Source: CAYYJS01 sp964472315
Lineage (GTDB): Bacteria; Verrucomicrobiota; Kiritimatiellia; UBA8416
Length of the DNA stretch: 64,000 nucleotides
Assembly: GCA_964472315.1 (NCBI GenBank)
Contig: CAYYJS010000011.1
Span: forward strand, 16,267 to 80,266
Reading direction: 5' to 3'
How positions within the stretch are numbered: the first letter of the stretch is position 1; every line of letters starts with the position of its first letter. The notes under the pieces were generated by a model that searched no databases, was not told the DNA's origin, and saw only the letters and a list, made by a program, of their open reading frames with translations. The position numbers and the translations under genes were made by a program. Of this stretch, positions 45,341 through 53,716 are shown in pieces.

Positions 45341-45621
45341 CGGTACTCGTCATCCGCTGCTTCGATTTTTTCGACTTTCTCAACCACCTCGACCGGCCCG
45401 CGCCCGTGGACCCGGCGGAAGAGAGGCGCGTCCGGAACAGGCGCCGGCGCCGGCGCCGGAGGCAACTCCAGCTCCTCCTCGATGTCAACGGTGCTGTCCT
45501 CGTGCAGGTTGACGTCCGTTCGCCCCCGCCTGGCCACGATGTACGCGCCCACCGCGAAGATGAGCGTGCAGACGGTGCTCACCAGGATGACCGTCGAAAG
45601 TATGCCTATCAGATTACCCAT
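45331..45621 (-). CDS. Small membrane protein with Pro-rich cytoplasmic tail
   Basis: A 96-residue protein with a single membrane helix at residues about 4-27 (LIGILSTVILVSTVCTLIFAVGAYIV). An RRGR stop-transfer, an acidic stretch (DIEEELEL) and a PAPAPAPVP segment follow. I know no family for it. Its place just downstream of the PgaC-like synthase recalls PgaD and other small partners of polysaccharide synthases, but no sequence match to PgaD is visible. It overlaps the deacetylase-like gene by 10 bp, which supports real translation. Confidence 0.65.
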   Translation of the reverse strand: MGNLIGILSTVILVSTVCTLIFAVGAYIVARRGRTDVNLHEDSTVDIEEELELPPAPAPAPVPDAPLFRRVHGRGPVEVVEKVEKIEAADDEYRWK

Positions 45622-45665
45622 GCCCCGTTCTCCTTGTCTCTCTCACGCCCCCGCGGCGCGGGTGG

Positions 45666-46994
45666 CTAAATGCGTCCCTTTCGCTCCAGCTTGCCCCATG
45701 TCATGCGCACCTGCAACAGCTCTTCCACGGTCGCAATGAGCTTGCAGACATCGGTCATGACGACGAAATAGATGCGATACGGAATCGAGTACGGCACCAG
45801 CTTCATGCTCTCCCGTTCCATGCTCAGACAGAACATCGCGACGACAATGTCCAGCACCGTGAGTTGGCCCCACCAGAAGATGACGAATTTCGCCATGCTG
45901 AAGAAGAACACCACGTACAGGAAGTACACCTGCGCGAAAATGTTCATCGCCGGCCACACGAGCGACTCGAACGCCATGTACCACAGGACGAACGTGTTCA
46001 CGCCCCCGCCTCCGCCCAGCATGTGGCGCCCATGCTTGCGCAGCGACTGCAGGATCCCGCGCGTCCACCGGTAACGCTGGCGGAAGAACCCGCGTATGCG
46101 CTCGGGCGCTTCGGTCCAGGTGATCGCATAGGGCTCGTACTCGATCTTCCACCCATGACTCAATATCTTGATCGTTATGTCGCAATCCTCGGCAAACGTG
46201 TCGTCATCGTAGTAGCCGACTTCATCGAGCACCTTCCGACGGAACACCCCCAGCGGACCGGGAACCACGTTCACGGCGCTGAAATAGCCCTGACTGCGGC
46301 GCACCATGTTCAGGCCCTCGATGTACTCGAGCGCCTGCATCTTGGTCAGCAGGTTGTGGCGATTGACCACCTTCACGTTGCCGGCAACCGCGCCGACCTT
46401 CGGGTCGCGGAAGTGCGTAACGGCGTACAACAGCGAAGCCGGCTCAAGGCGCGAGTCGGCATCGACGCACACCACGAGTTCGCCGCGCGAGGCCTGGATG
46501 CCGCGGTTGAGCGCGTTGCCCTTACCGGCATTGCGCTGCCGGATCACCCGCACCGTCGACTTGTCGTGCGCGCCTTCGTAACGTCGCGCCAACTCGAAGG
46601 TGTTGTCCGTGGACCCGTCGTCGACAACGACGATCTCCACCGCCGGATACTGAAGGTTGAGCAGCGACCGAATCGCGCTCTCGATGACGACGCCCTCGTT
46701 GTAGCACGGCACGATGACCGACACGCTGGGCATGTCGGAATGGTCGGTCTTCGCCCGGTACTCCTGCACCCGGTCCGGCGTTCGCGAGCGATCGAGGTGG
46801 TGCAGATAGGCCAGATAGATGAGGATGAAGAACCGGATGATCAGCAGGATCAGGAACGCAAACAAGATGACCATCGACAGGTTGACGAAGGCGGACGTGA
46901 TGCGGTAGTCGGTCCGCAGCACCGTCACATACGTCACGAATACGAACACCAACAGCACGGCGACAAGCAGCAGGATGACGATCTTGCGCAACAT
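45666..46994 (-). CDS. Processive glycosyltransferase family 2, PgaC/IcaA-like polysaccharide synthase
   Basis: The polymerase of the cluster. The 442-residue membrane protein has helices at about 3-25 and 36-62, a cytoplasmic GT-A domain, and about four more helices in the last 120 residues. All processive-synthase motifs are present: VDDGS (124-128), DAD (178-180), AEDCD (268-272) and the QRYRW motif (306-310). VPGPLGVFRR and RNAGKGNALN match the PgaC/IcaA poly-N-acetylglucosamine and related hyaluronan/cellulose synthases. It starts 2 bp after the TPR gene stop. UDP-GlcNAc is the likely donor, by similarity only. No c-di-GMP-binding PilZ domain was seen. Confidence 0.9.
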   Translation of the reverse strand: MLRKIVILLLVAVLLVFVFVTYVTVLRTDYRITSAFVNLSMVILFAFLILLIIRFFILIYLAYLHHLDRSRTPDRVQEYRAKTDHSDMPSVSVIVPCYNEGVVIESAIRSLLNLQYPAVEIVVVDDGSTDNTFELARRYEGAHDKSTVRVIRQRNAGKGNALNRGIQASRGELVVCVDADSRLEPASLLYAVTHFRDPKVGAVAGNVKVVNRHNLLTKMQALEYIEGLNMVRRSQGYFSAVNVVPGPLGVFRRKVLDEVGYYDDDTFAEDCDITIKILSHGWKIEYEPYAITWTEAPERIRGFFRQRYRWTRGILQSLRKHGRHMLGGGGGVNTFVLWYMAFESLVWPAMNIFAQVYFLYVVFFFSMAKFVIFWWGQLTVLDIVVAMFCLSMERESMKLVPYSIPYRIYFVVMTDVCKLIATVEELLQVRMTWGKLERKGRI

Positions 46995-46996
46995 AA

Positions 46997-48400
46997 CTAG
47001 AATCCCTGCCTTTGTTTGTTGAGTAACTCCCGGCGCGCCTCGGTCTTGCTCAGTTCCAATCGCGCCTGCGCCCGGGCAAGCTTCTCCCGAATATGCGCAT
47101 CCGCCGCATCCGAAGCCAGGAGGACCTCGAGTTGGTCAACCGAGTCCTCGTACCGCCCATCCGCCAGCAGCAGTTCGCTCAACACCTCCCGTGTCCTGGC
47201 ATCGGCCGGGTTGCTGGCCAACCATTCGGTGCATCGCGCAATTTCCGCCCGCCGCTCCTCGCCCATCATTGCCTTGATCGCTTCCAGACGCGCCAGCACG
47301 CGCGCGCCTTCCTCGGCCCGTATCGCCTGCAGACGGGCGCGCGACTCGCTGTCGAACGGCGCCCGGGCCGCGATCTCCTCGAGCTCGCGAATCGCTTCCC
47401 CATGCTGCTCGTCCCGCTCGTACAGCGCCACCAGTTCCCAACGTAACGGCAGGTCGTCGGGGCTCTTCTCCAGACGCGCGCGAAGCTCGGCGATCTTCAG
47501 GTTGCTGCCGGACTCCAGTTCCGTCACGCGACTGCGTGCCTCGACATTGTCCGGGCTGATTTCCAGAACTTTGAGGTAGAGGTTGTACTCCTCCTGCTGA
47601 CGCCCCTGAATGCGGGCTATGGCCGCCAGCAGCAGCAGCGGCGCGTCGTAGTTCGGCGCCTGCCGACGGACATCGCGCAACAAGCCCTGTGCGTCCCGCT
47701 CGTGACCGCTCCAGGACAGAGCCCGGGCAAGATCGAGCTTGATCTCGATATCGTCGGGGCGCCGCTCCAGGCAGTACGTAAGCTCGACCACCGCCTCGTC
47801 GAATCGCGCCATGGCATTGTACACCCGGCCAAGCGATCGGCGCGCGTCGATGTCCTCGGGCGCAAACGCCAGATAGCCGCGGAACTGCCGAACCGCTTCC
47901 TCATGCCGGCCGGCCCACGACAGCATATTCGCAAATTCCAGCCGCACCGCCGGGTTGTCGGCCAACTCGAAGTAGAGCTTATAGTAGGTCTCGGCGCGTT
48001 CGTAGGTCTCGGGGCGGGCACACAGCCGCGCGTAGTCGAGCACCGCCACCGGGTCATCCCGATCCAGCGACCGGCCGAGCTCGATCCGCGTCTCGGTCAG
48101 CAACCGCTGCGCCTCGGCATGGCCGGGGTCGATACGCAACACATGGGCGGCCTCCTCCGCGGCACGCCGCCCACGTTTCACCTCCGTCAGCGTCCGCGCC
48201 AATAGCATGCGCGCATCGATATGGTTCGCATTCGCCGCGACAAAGTTCTCGAGCTCGCGGATCGCCTCGAAGACGACCCCACGCTCCAGCAGCGACTGTG
48301 CCCGTTCATAGCCCGTCGGCTCCGTCGCCGCAAACGACCCAACCGCCAACACGACAACGGTCAGTGCCGTTGCTATCCGTCTCTTAAGCCTGCTCTCCAC
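46997..48400 (-). CDS. Periplasmic TPR-repeat protein of the exopolysaccharide cluster
   Basis: A 467-residue helical protein with a signal peptide (RRIATALTVVVLAVGSFAA) and about ten TPR-like repeats, for example LLERGVVFEAIRELENFVAA, RFDEAVVELTYCLERRPDDI and HGEAIRELEEIAARAPFDSE. A GTG start at 48400 with GGAGG 9 bp upstream is chosen; no ATG is well placed. It overlaps the ATPase gene end by 17 bp and leads straight into the synthase. TPR proteins such as AlgK, BcsC and PgaA connect synthases to outer-membrane ports, so a scaffolding role across the periplasm is likely. Confidence 0.8.
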   Translation of the reverse strand: MESRLKRRIATALTVVVLAVGSFAATEPTGYERAQSLLERGVVFEAIRELENFVAANANHIDARMLLARTLTEVKRGRRAAEEAAHVLRIDPGHAEAQRLLTETRIELGRSLDRDDPVAVLDYARLCARPETYERAETYYKLYFELADNPAVRLEFANMLSWAGRHEEAVRQFRGYLAFAPEDIDARRSLGRVYNAMARFDEAVVELTYCLERRPDDIEIKLDLARALSWSGHERDAQGLLRDVRRQAPNYDAPLLLLAAIARIQGRQQEEYNLYLKVLEISPDNVEARSRVTELESGSNLKIAELRARLEKSPDDLPLRWELVALYERDEQHGEAIRELEEIAARAPFDSESRARLQAIRAEEGARVLARLEAIKAMMGEERRAEIARCTEWLASNPADARTREVLSELLLADGRYEDSVDQLEVLLASDAADAHIREKLARAQARLELSKTEARRELLNKQRQGF

Positions 48401-49235
48401 TGTCGTTACCCTCCCTTTGCGGAACGGCTGCACCCCAATCGCTGACCACATCGCGCACGATTCCCGCATCCACGCGCACCGCGTTGTTCATCATGCCCAC
48501 ATATAACGCCAGATCGCAAACATGGTTGATCGTCCGCGGCACCCCCCCCGAAAAGGCATGGATCGCCTCCACAGCCTCATCTTCGACGATCCAGGCGTTG
48601 CCGCCCGCCACCGACAACCGGTGGTTGATGTAACCCCGCGCCTGATCCCTGGTCAGCGGAGCCAGCGTCCATCGACTCGGTATCCGCTGGAGCAGCGCCG
48701 GGCACGTCTTCAACAGCGACAGGAAATCGACGTGGGCGAAAAGGAACACGGAAACGAGCGGCGCGCCGCGGTCATCCTCCAGATTCATCAACAGCCGTAT
48801 CTGTTCGAGACGCCGGCGATCGGTCAGAAGCTCCGCATCCTCCACCATGACGATACTGTAGAAACCGCGCCCGGCGCGCGCCATCAGCGCTTCACGCAAC
48901 TCACGCATGGCGGCGCCGATCGAGCTGAATGCCGAGGCCTTGCCCGCGACCTGATCGTAGATGTCCTGCAGAATCTCGCCCGGTTCGCCCATCGGGTTAT
49001 CGACCAGCGCCACCACGAAGTTGCCAACCTCGCGCAACCGATCGAGCAACACATGTCGGACGATCGTCTTGCCGGTGCCGTAGTCGCCGGTCAAAATGGC
49101 GCCGGGCTTGCGTTCGCGCGCCGCATAGAGAAGACGCGCCAAACCCTCCTTGTGACGCGTGGTCAGGTAGGCGTAACGGCTATCGGCAATGCCCTCGAAG
49201 GGCTTCTCCTTGAGCCGCCAGTACTCCGTGTACAT
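48384..49235 (-). CDS. ExeA-like AAA+ ATPase
   Basis: A 283-residue cytoplasmic ATPase. It starts MYTEYWRLKEKPFEGIADSR, the conserved opening of the ExeA/GspA-like ATPases that also occur in exosortase-associated exopolysaccharide loci. Walker A GDYGTGKT lies at about 50-57, Walker B FYSIVMVEDAELL at about 127-139, then the sensor and arginine regions LLQRIPSRWTLAPL and FSGGVPRTINHVCDLAL. No peptidoglycan-binding domain is attached. It overlaps the TPR gene and may power or regulate assembly of the export machine. Confidence 0.88.
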   Translation of the reverse strand: MYTEYWRLKEKPFEGIADSRYAYLTTRHKEGLARLLYAARERKPGAILTGDYGTGKTIVRHVLLDRLREVGNFVVALVDNPMGEPGEILQDIYDQVAGKASAFSSIGAAMRELREALMARAGRGFYSIVMVEDAELLTDRRRLEQIRLLMNLEDDRGAPLVSVFLFAHVDFLSLLKTCPALLQRIPSRWTLAPLTRDQARGYINHRLSVAGGNAWIVEDEAVEAIHAFSGGVPRTINHVCDLALYVGMMNNAVRVDAGIVRDVVSDWGAAVPQREGNDSGEQA

Positions 49236-49282
49236 CGCCGTCCCCTTCCCCGCACCCGCGGTCAAACCCTGAAAAATCCCCT

Positions 49283-51469
49283 TTAACGCGCACCGGCGCC
49301 GACCGCCGGCGCCACCGGCTTGGACCCCGCATCCGGCGCGCCCGCCTCGGCGCCGGCCGCCGCGGGCCCCGCCAAACGTTCCAGCGCATCGTCGTAACGG
49401 CCCATGTCGAAAAGCGTCATCACGAGCTTACGTTCCGCCTGCAAATCGCCGGGAACCTGCCGCAGCAAGTCCTCGTAGAGCGCCAGCGCTTTGCCGAATT
49501 CATGGTTTTCCCGGTAGGCGCCGGCAAGCGTCCGGAGCAGGTCGGGCGACCGCGCGGCGGACGCCGGCATCGCCTCGTACAGCGCAACCGCCGCCGCCTT
49601 GTTCGTGCGGACGACTTCGAGAATGCCGGCGGAAGGGCTCGTGTCTTCCACGACTTCCGGGGCGGACGCGTCGTTCGTGCTCGCCGACGGAACCGCGGGA
49701 ACCGGAGGCGCCACGGGGCCCGTGGTCGGCTGGCCACGGTAAGCGTGTTCGAGGTCGCTGATGCGCAGCCGCAGTTGCTTCTCGGTTTCCCGCGACTGCC
49801 GCAGCATCGCCTCGTGAGTGCGTTTCTGAGTCTCCACGGCCTGCCGCGCGTCCGCAAGCGTCTGCGCGGATACCGCCTTGTCCTTTTCAAGCGCCGCGAC
49901 GCGTTCTTCCAGGCCCGCAATCTTTTTCGCGTCACGCGCGACGTCGTCCGCGTGGATGCGCTGCTCGTCGGCGATCTGCCGCCGGAGCTGCTCGGCCTCG
50001 CGCGCCGCGGCCTTCGCGGCGGCTTCGATCTGCGCCATCGCCGGCGCCAGGTCCGCGCCATCCCGCGGCCGCTCCGTACCCAGCTTGATCTCGCCCTTGT
50101 GCGCGGCGACATCGCGCCGAACCGACTCGAGTTGCCGGGCCATATCCTCGGAAGCCGCGGCCAGCGCCGCGTTGGCATCCTTGACCGCCTTCTCACGCTC
50201 CGCTTCCCTGGCCTCGACGCGCGCACGGATTTCACGCTCACGGGCCAGCGCGGCGCGCAACTCGGCCATCTCGCCGTCCGCCAGCAGGGCCGCCCGCTCA
50301 AGCTGATCGGTCCGCTTGATCAGCTCGTCCTGGCGCGCCAGACTCGATGCCTCAAGTAACTGGTACTCCTGTTCCAGCGTCTCGATTTCGCGCAAGGCAT
50401 TTTCGATCGACATCGACTGCATCGCGGCGATCTGCCGTTCGAGATCCTGCTCGCGCGCCTCCCGCAGCTTCATCAGCTCGACGTTGCGGGCGCGCTCGGC
50501 CTCAAGCAGCCGATTCACCTCCGCGACGTTCAGAGACGCCTCGGCGGCGCGGGCTTCGATCGCGGCGATCTGGTCCCGCATGTCCTCTTCGCGCTTCCGC
50601 TCGGCGGCATCCCGGTCGACCGCGGACGCCTCCCGCGCCTTCAGCTCGCCCCGCGCCTTCTCCAATTCCATCGTCAACGCCACCATCGAACCTTCCAGAT
50701 CGCGACTGCGGACGGTCAACTTATCCTCGGCCACCCGCGCGGTGGTTTCGAGCGCCTCCCGCTTGCCGCGTTCCGACGACAACTCACGCCGGATCTCGTC
50801 CATTTCGGCGCTCGCCTGCACGGACGCCAGTTCGAGCATGTCGATGCGCGCGAGCAGTTCCTCGCGCCGCCGTGATCCGCTTTCTTCCAGAACCGAGTAT
50901 TCGGCGCGCAGGTCATCGAGCTCGGCCTGCATGGCCGGGTCGGTTGGCGCCACCTCCGGCGCCTTGGGCTCGGAGGGCGGCGGGGCAATCGCCGGCGTCA
51001 CGGGCGCCGCTTCGGCAACCGGCGCCTCGGGCTTCGTGTCGGACTTCACTGGCGTCTCCACCGGGGCGGGCGGCTTGACGGCCGGATCATCGGCCACCGC
51101 GGGCCGTTCAAGCAATGGCGTGGGCGCGGCGGACTTGGCGACAGGCGCCTCGGACAGCCCCTTCAACGTCGGGCGTCGCTCCAGTATCCGCTGATAGAGA
51201 TCGCGTGCCTGCTCGAACTGCCGCTCGCGCCAATAACAGCCCGCGACGGCGCGGAGCAGCGTGAGCGGAGCATCGAAATCCTTCGGCAGCGCTTCATACG
51301 CGGCAATCGCCTCGGCATTGTGGCCGGCGCGCGCAAGGCCGATAATGCCCTCCGCCGAAACCGGGTTCTCAGCCGCGCGAACCCCGCCGGCGATCGCCAC
51401 GCTCAACAGAAACGCCCAACACACACGCACCATAACCGACCTGTCCACCTTGGTCCCCATCGGCTTCAT
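49283..51469 (-). CDS. Long coiled-coil protein with terminal TPR-like helices
   Basis: A 728-residue secreted or periplasmic protein, first gene of the cluster. A signal peptide (VCWAFLLSVAIAGGVRA) is followed by a TPR-like pair (AEAIAAYEALPKDFD, LTLLRAVAGCYWRERQFEQA). A Pro/Ala linker (about 110-180) precedes a continuous coiled coil from about 190 to 590, rich in Glu, Arg and Ala heptads. A second TPR-like pair (LRTLAGAYRENHEFGKALALYEDLL) closes the protein. No enzyme motif was seen. It may act as a long periplasmic strut. The 134-bp gap upstream (51470-51603) probably holds the cluster promoter, but I see no convincing boxes. Confidence 0.72.
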   Translation of the reverse strand: MKPMGTKVDRSVMVRVCWAFLLSVAIAGGVRAAENPVSAEGIIGLARAGHNAEAIAAYEALPKDFDAPLTLLRAVAGCYWRERQFEQARDLYQRILERRPTLKGLSEAPVAKSAAPTPLLERPAVADDPAVKPPAPVETPVKSDTKPEAPVAEAAPVTPAIAPPPSEPKAPEVAPTDPAMQAELDDLRAEYSVLEESGSRRREELLARIDMLELASVQASAEMDEIRRELSSERGKREALETTARVAEDKLTVRSRDLEGSMVALTMELEKARGELKAREASAVDRDAAERKREEDMRDQIAAIEARAAEASLNVAEVNRLLEAERARNVELMKLREAREQDLERQIAAMQSMSIENALREIETLEQEYQLLEASSLARQDELIKRTDQLERAALLADGEMAELRAALAREREIRARVEAREAEREKAVKDANAALAAASEDMARQLESVRRDVAAHKGEIKLGTERPRDGADLAPAMAQIEAAAKAAAREAEQLRRQIADEQRIHADDVARDAKKIAGLEERVAALEKDKAVSAQTLADARQAVETQKRTHEAMLRQSRETEKQLRLRISDLEHAYRGQPTTGPVAPPVPAVPSASTNDASAPEVVEDTSPSAGILEVVRTNKAAAVALYEAMPASAARSPDLLRTLAGAYRENHEFGKALALYEDLLRQVPGDLQAERKLVMTLFDMGRYDDALERLAGPAAAGAEAGAPDAGSKPVAPAVGAGAR

Positions 51470-51603
51470 TCAACGCCAACCCTTCGTAGAATTCAAGCAT
51501 TCACGGCTACCCAAACCCGCGGGATTGCACAGCGGCAATGTCGTCTCGACCGGCGGCATGGTAGACGGCCCGCCAGGCGAATGCAAGCCCCGCAATGGAC
51601 ATG

Positions 51604-52722
51604 TCACGCCACCGGCGCCAAACCCTGAAACGACGCATCCCAGTTCTTGAATACCGGCTCCAGCCCGGCGGCCCGCAATGCCGCGCAAAAAGACCCGACA
51701 TCGCGTGTGTCGCGCACGTCGAATTGCCCGGCATCCGCCGGCGTCGCGTGGCCGTAGCCGCCGACCGTCGTTCGGCTGGCAACGCTCATGCGCGAAATAC
51801 CGATGCCGGCAAGCCCGTCCCGGAAGGCGGGCTCCTCGCGCGTCGAAAGCACCAGCGGCACATCGGGCATGCAGATGCGGAACGCGAAGATGAGTTGCGC
51901 GAGCAGACGGTCGTCAACCGCATGCGCCGGCGCGAAGTCGCCGACCTCGGGGCAGAGCCGCGGGAACGACAGCATCACGCCGCAACGCCAGTACCGCCGT
52001 CGCAGGTAAGCGGCATGCCGGAACAGGGACAGGCTCTCAAGGCGCGGATCGGAGAGCCCCAGCAGCGCCCCAAGCCCGACCTGGCGCATGCCGGCCTCCA
52101 TCGCTCGGGCGGGCGCCTCCAGCCGGAAGGCGTAGTCCCGCTTCTCGCCCCAGCGATGCATCGCCGCGTATCGGACGGGGTCGTACGTCTCCTGATACAG
52201 CGTGACACCCGTGCATCCGGCCTCCGCGAGCCGGCGATACTCGTCGACACGCATGGCGAAGGATTCGACCGAAACACCATGAAAAACGCGCGCCGCCGCA
52301 CTCACGCACGCCAGCAGATAGTCGAAATCGGCCTGCTCGCACCGCTCGCCGGTGAGCAGCAGGACATCGTGCAGACCCCGTGCATGCAGCCCGTCGAGCT
52401 CGTCGCGCAACTCGGCCGGGGTCAACCGGCGCCGCGGTTGCGCCCGGTCCGCCGCAAACCCGCAATAGGCGCAGCCCCCCGGACAGAAGTTCGACAGATA
52501 AAGCGGCGCGTAGAGCGAAATCGTGCGCCCGAAATGACGGCGCGTCATCGCCCGTGCCCGCCGCGCCATCGGCTCGAGCAACACCGCGGCCGCCGGCGAT
52601 ACCAGGGCGGCGAAGTCGGCCATTCCCGGCACCGCGGTCGCCAGAGCCATCCGCGCCCGCGCTTCGGTTGACGACGACACCAGCGGCGCCCAACGCCCCA
52701 CGTCCAGCCAGTCGGGCGCCAT
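51604..52722 (-). CDS. thiH: 2-iminoacetate synthase ThiH
   Basis: A radical-SAM tyrosine lyase that makes 2-iminoacetate for the thiazole of thiamin, an oxygen-sensitive alternative to the ThiO glycine oxidase. The 372-residue protein has the CxxxCxxC cluster in LSNFCPGGCAYCGF at about residues 79-92. GVSVESFAMRVDEYRRLAEAGCTGVTLYQETYD and FKNWDASFQG are also characteristic. It lies 3 bp after thiG. Its use suggests an anaerobic or microaerobic life style. Confidence 0.94.
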   Translation of the reverse strand: MAPDWLDVGRWAPLVSSSTEARARMALATAVPGMADFAALVSPAAAVLLEPMARRARAMTRRHFGRTISLYAPLYLSNFCPGGCAYCGFAADRAQPRRRLTPAELRDELDGLHARGLHDVLLLTGERCEQADFDYLLACVSAAARVFHGVSVESFAMRVDEYRRLAEAGCTGVTLYQETYDPVRYAAMHRWGEKRDYAFRLEAPARAMEAGMRQVGLGALLGLSDPRLESLSLFRHAAYLRRRYWRCGVMLSFPRLCPEVGDFAPAHAVDDRLLAQLIFAFRICMPDVPLVLSTREEPAFRDGLAGIGISRMSVASRTTVGGYGHATPADAGQFDVRDTRDVGSFCAALRAAGLEPVFKNWDASFQGLAPVA

Positions 52723-52725
52723 GGC

Positions 52726-53496
52726 CTACGGAGCTCCCAGAAAAGCCGTCAGCGGACTGGTGGCCACGGCGGTATCCGATATGGCCATGACACCCGCCGC
52801 GCGCGCCTCCATGCCCGCTTGCACGGCGTGCGCAAACGCCCGCGCCATCAGGACCGGGTCTTCGGCCGCCGCCACCGCGCTGTTGACCAGGACTGCCGCG
52901 CAGCCGAGTTCCATCGCCAGCGCCGCGTCCGATGGCGAACGCAACCCGGCATCGACAATCACCGGGATGCCGCTCTCCCGGATGATCAACTCCAGCATCT
53001 CGCGCGTCTGCAGCCCGCGACCGCTGCCGATCGCGGCACCCAACGGCATCACCGCCGCGCAGCCGATGTCTTCCAGGCGTTTGGCCAGCACCGGATCGGC
53101 CGGCATGTACGGCATGACCGTGAACCCGTCCTTCACCAGAATGCGGCACGCGGCATACGTTTCGATCGGATCCGGCATGAGGTGGTGCGGATTCGGATGG
53201 ATCTCCACCTTGATGAACGGACTGCCGCAAAGCTCGCGCGCCAACCGGGCCACACGCACCGCTTCGTCCGCCGTCCGCGCGCCGGAGGTGTTGGGCATCA
53301 GATGCACGCCGTCGAGCGCCCGTAACGGCCCCAGGAGGTCGTCGGCCGCATCGGCGGCGCCGAAGCGGCGCAACGCCACCGTCACCAGTTCGGTTCCGGA
53401 AGCCTTCACGGCCCGCAGCATCGTCTCGATCCCGGAGAACTTGCCGGTACCCAGTATCAGCCGGGAGGTGAGTTCGATATCGCCCAGTCTCATCAT
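52726..53496 (-). CDS. thiG: Thiazole synthase ThiG
   Basis: Builds the thiazole phosphate ring of thiamin from DXP, iminoacetate and ThiS-thiocarboxylate. The 256-residue TIM-barrel protein shows SRLILGTGKFSG near the start, the Schiff-base Lys in FIKVEIHPNPHHLMPD, MPYMPADPVLAKRLEDIGCAAVMPLGAAIGSG, and PVIVDAGLRSPSDAALAMELG at the phosphate site. Two adjacent ATGs (53496, 53493) are possible starts. thiS lies 8 bp upstream and thiH 3 bp downstream. Confidence 0.95.
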   Translation of the reverse strand: MMRLGDIELTSRLILGTGKFSGIETMLRAVKASGTELVTVALRRFGAADAADDLLGPLRALDGVHLMPNTSGARTADEAVRVARLARELCGSPFIKVEIHPNPHHLMPDPIETYAACRILVKDGFTVMPYMPADPVLAKRLEDIGCAAVMPLGAAIGSGRGLQTREMLELIIRESGIPVIVDAGLRSPSDAALAMELGCAAVLVNSAVAAAEDPVLMARAFAHAVQAGMEARAAGVMAISDTAVATSPLTAFLGAP

Positions 53497-53504
53497 GATG
53501 TCCA

Positions 53505-53705
53505 CTAACCGCCGCGCGCCAGCGTCAGCACCTCGATGCGGTCGCCTTCCTGAAGACGCGTCTCCGGAATGGCCGCACGGCTGACGATCGCGTCGTTGAC
53601 CATCACCGCCACCTGCTCGGGCTTCGCGCCAAGCCGCGCCAGAACCTGCGCGAGCACCGTCGCGCCGGCCACGTCCAGAGATTCTCCGTTTACAACCAGT
53701 TTCAT
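53505..53705 (-). CDS. thiS: Sulfur carrier protein ThiS
   Basis: A 66-residue ubiquitin-like protein that carries sulfur as a C-terminal thiocarboxylate for ThiG. The sequence begins MKLVVNGESLDV, contains VAVMVNDAIV and ends LTLARGG with the required Gly-Gly. It sits between metY and thiG in the sulfur operon. No thiF adenylating enzyme is present in the window. Confidence 0.94.
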   Translation of the reverse strand: MKLVVNGESLDVAGATVLAQVLARLGAKPEQVAVMVNDAIVSRAAIPETRLQEGDRIEVLTLARGG

Positions 53706-53716
53706 ATGTCCCGGTG

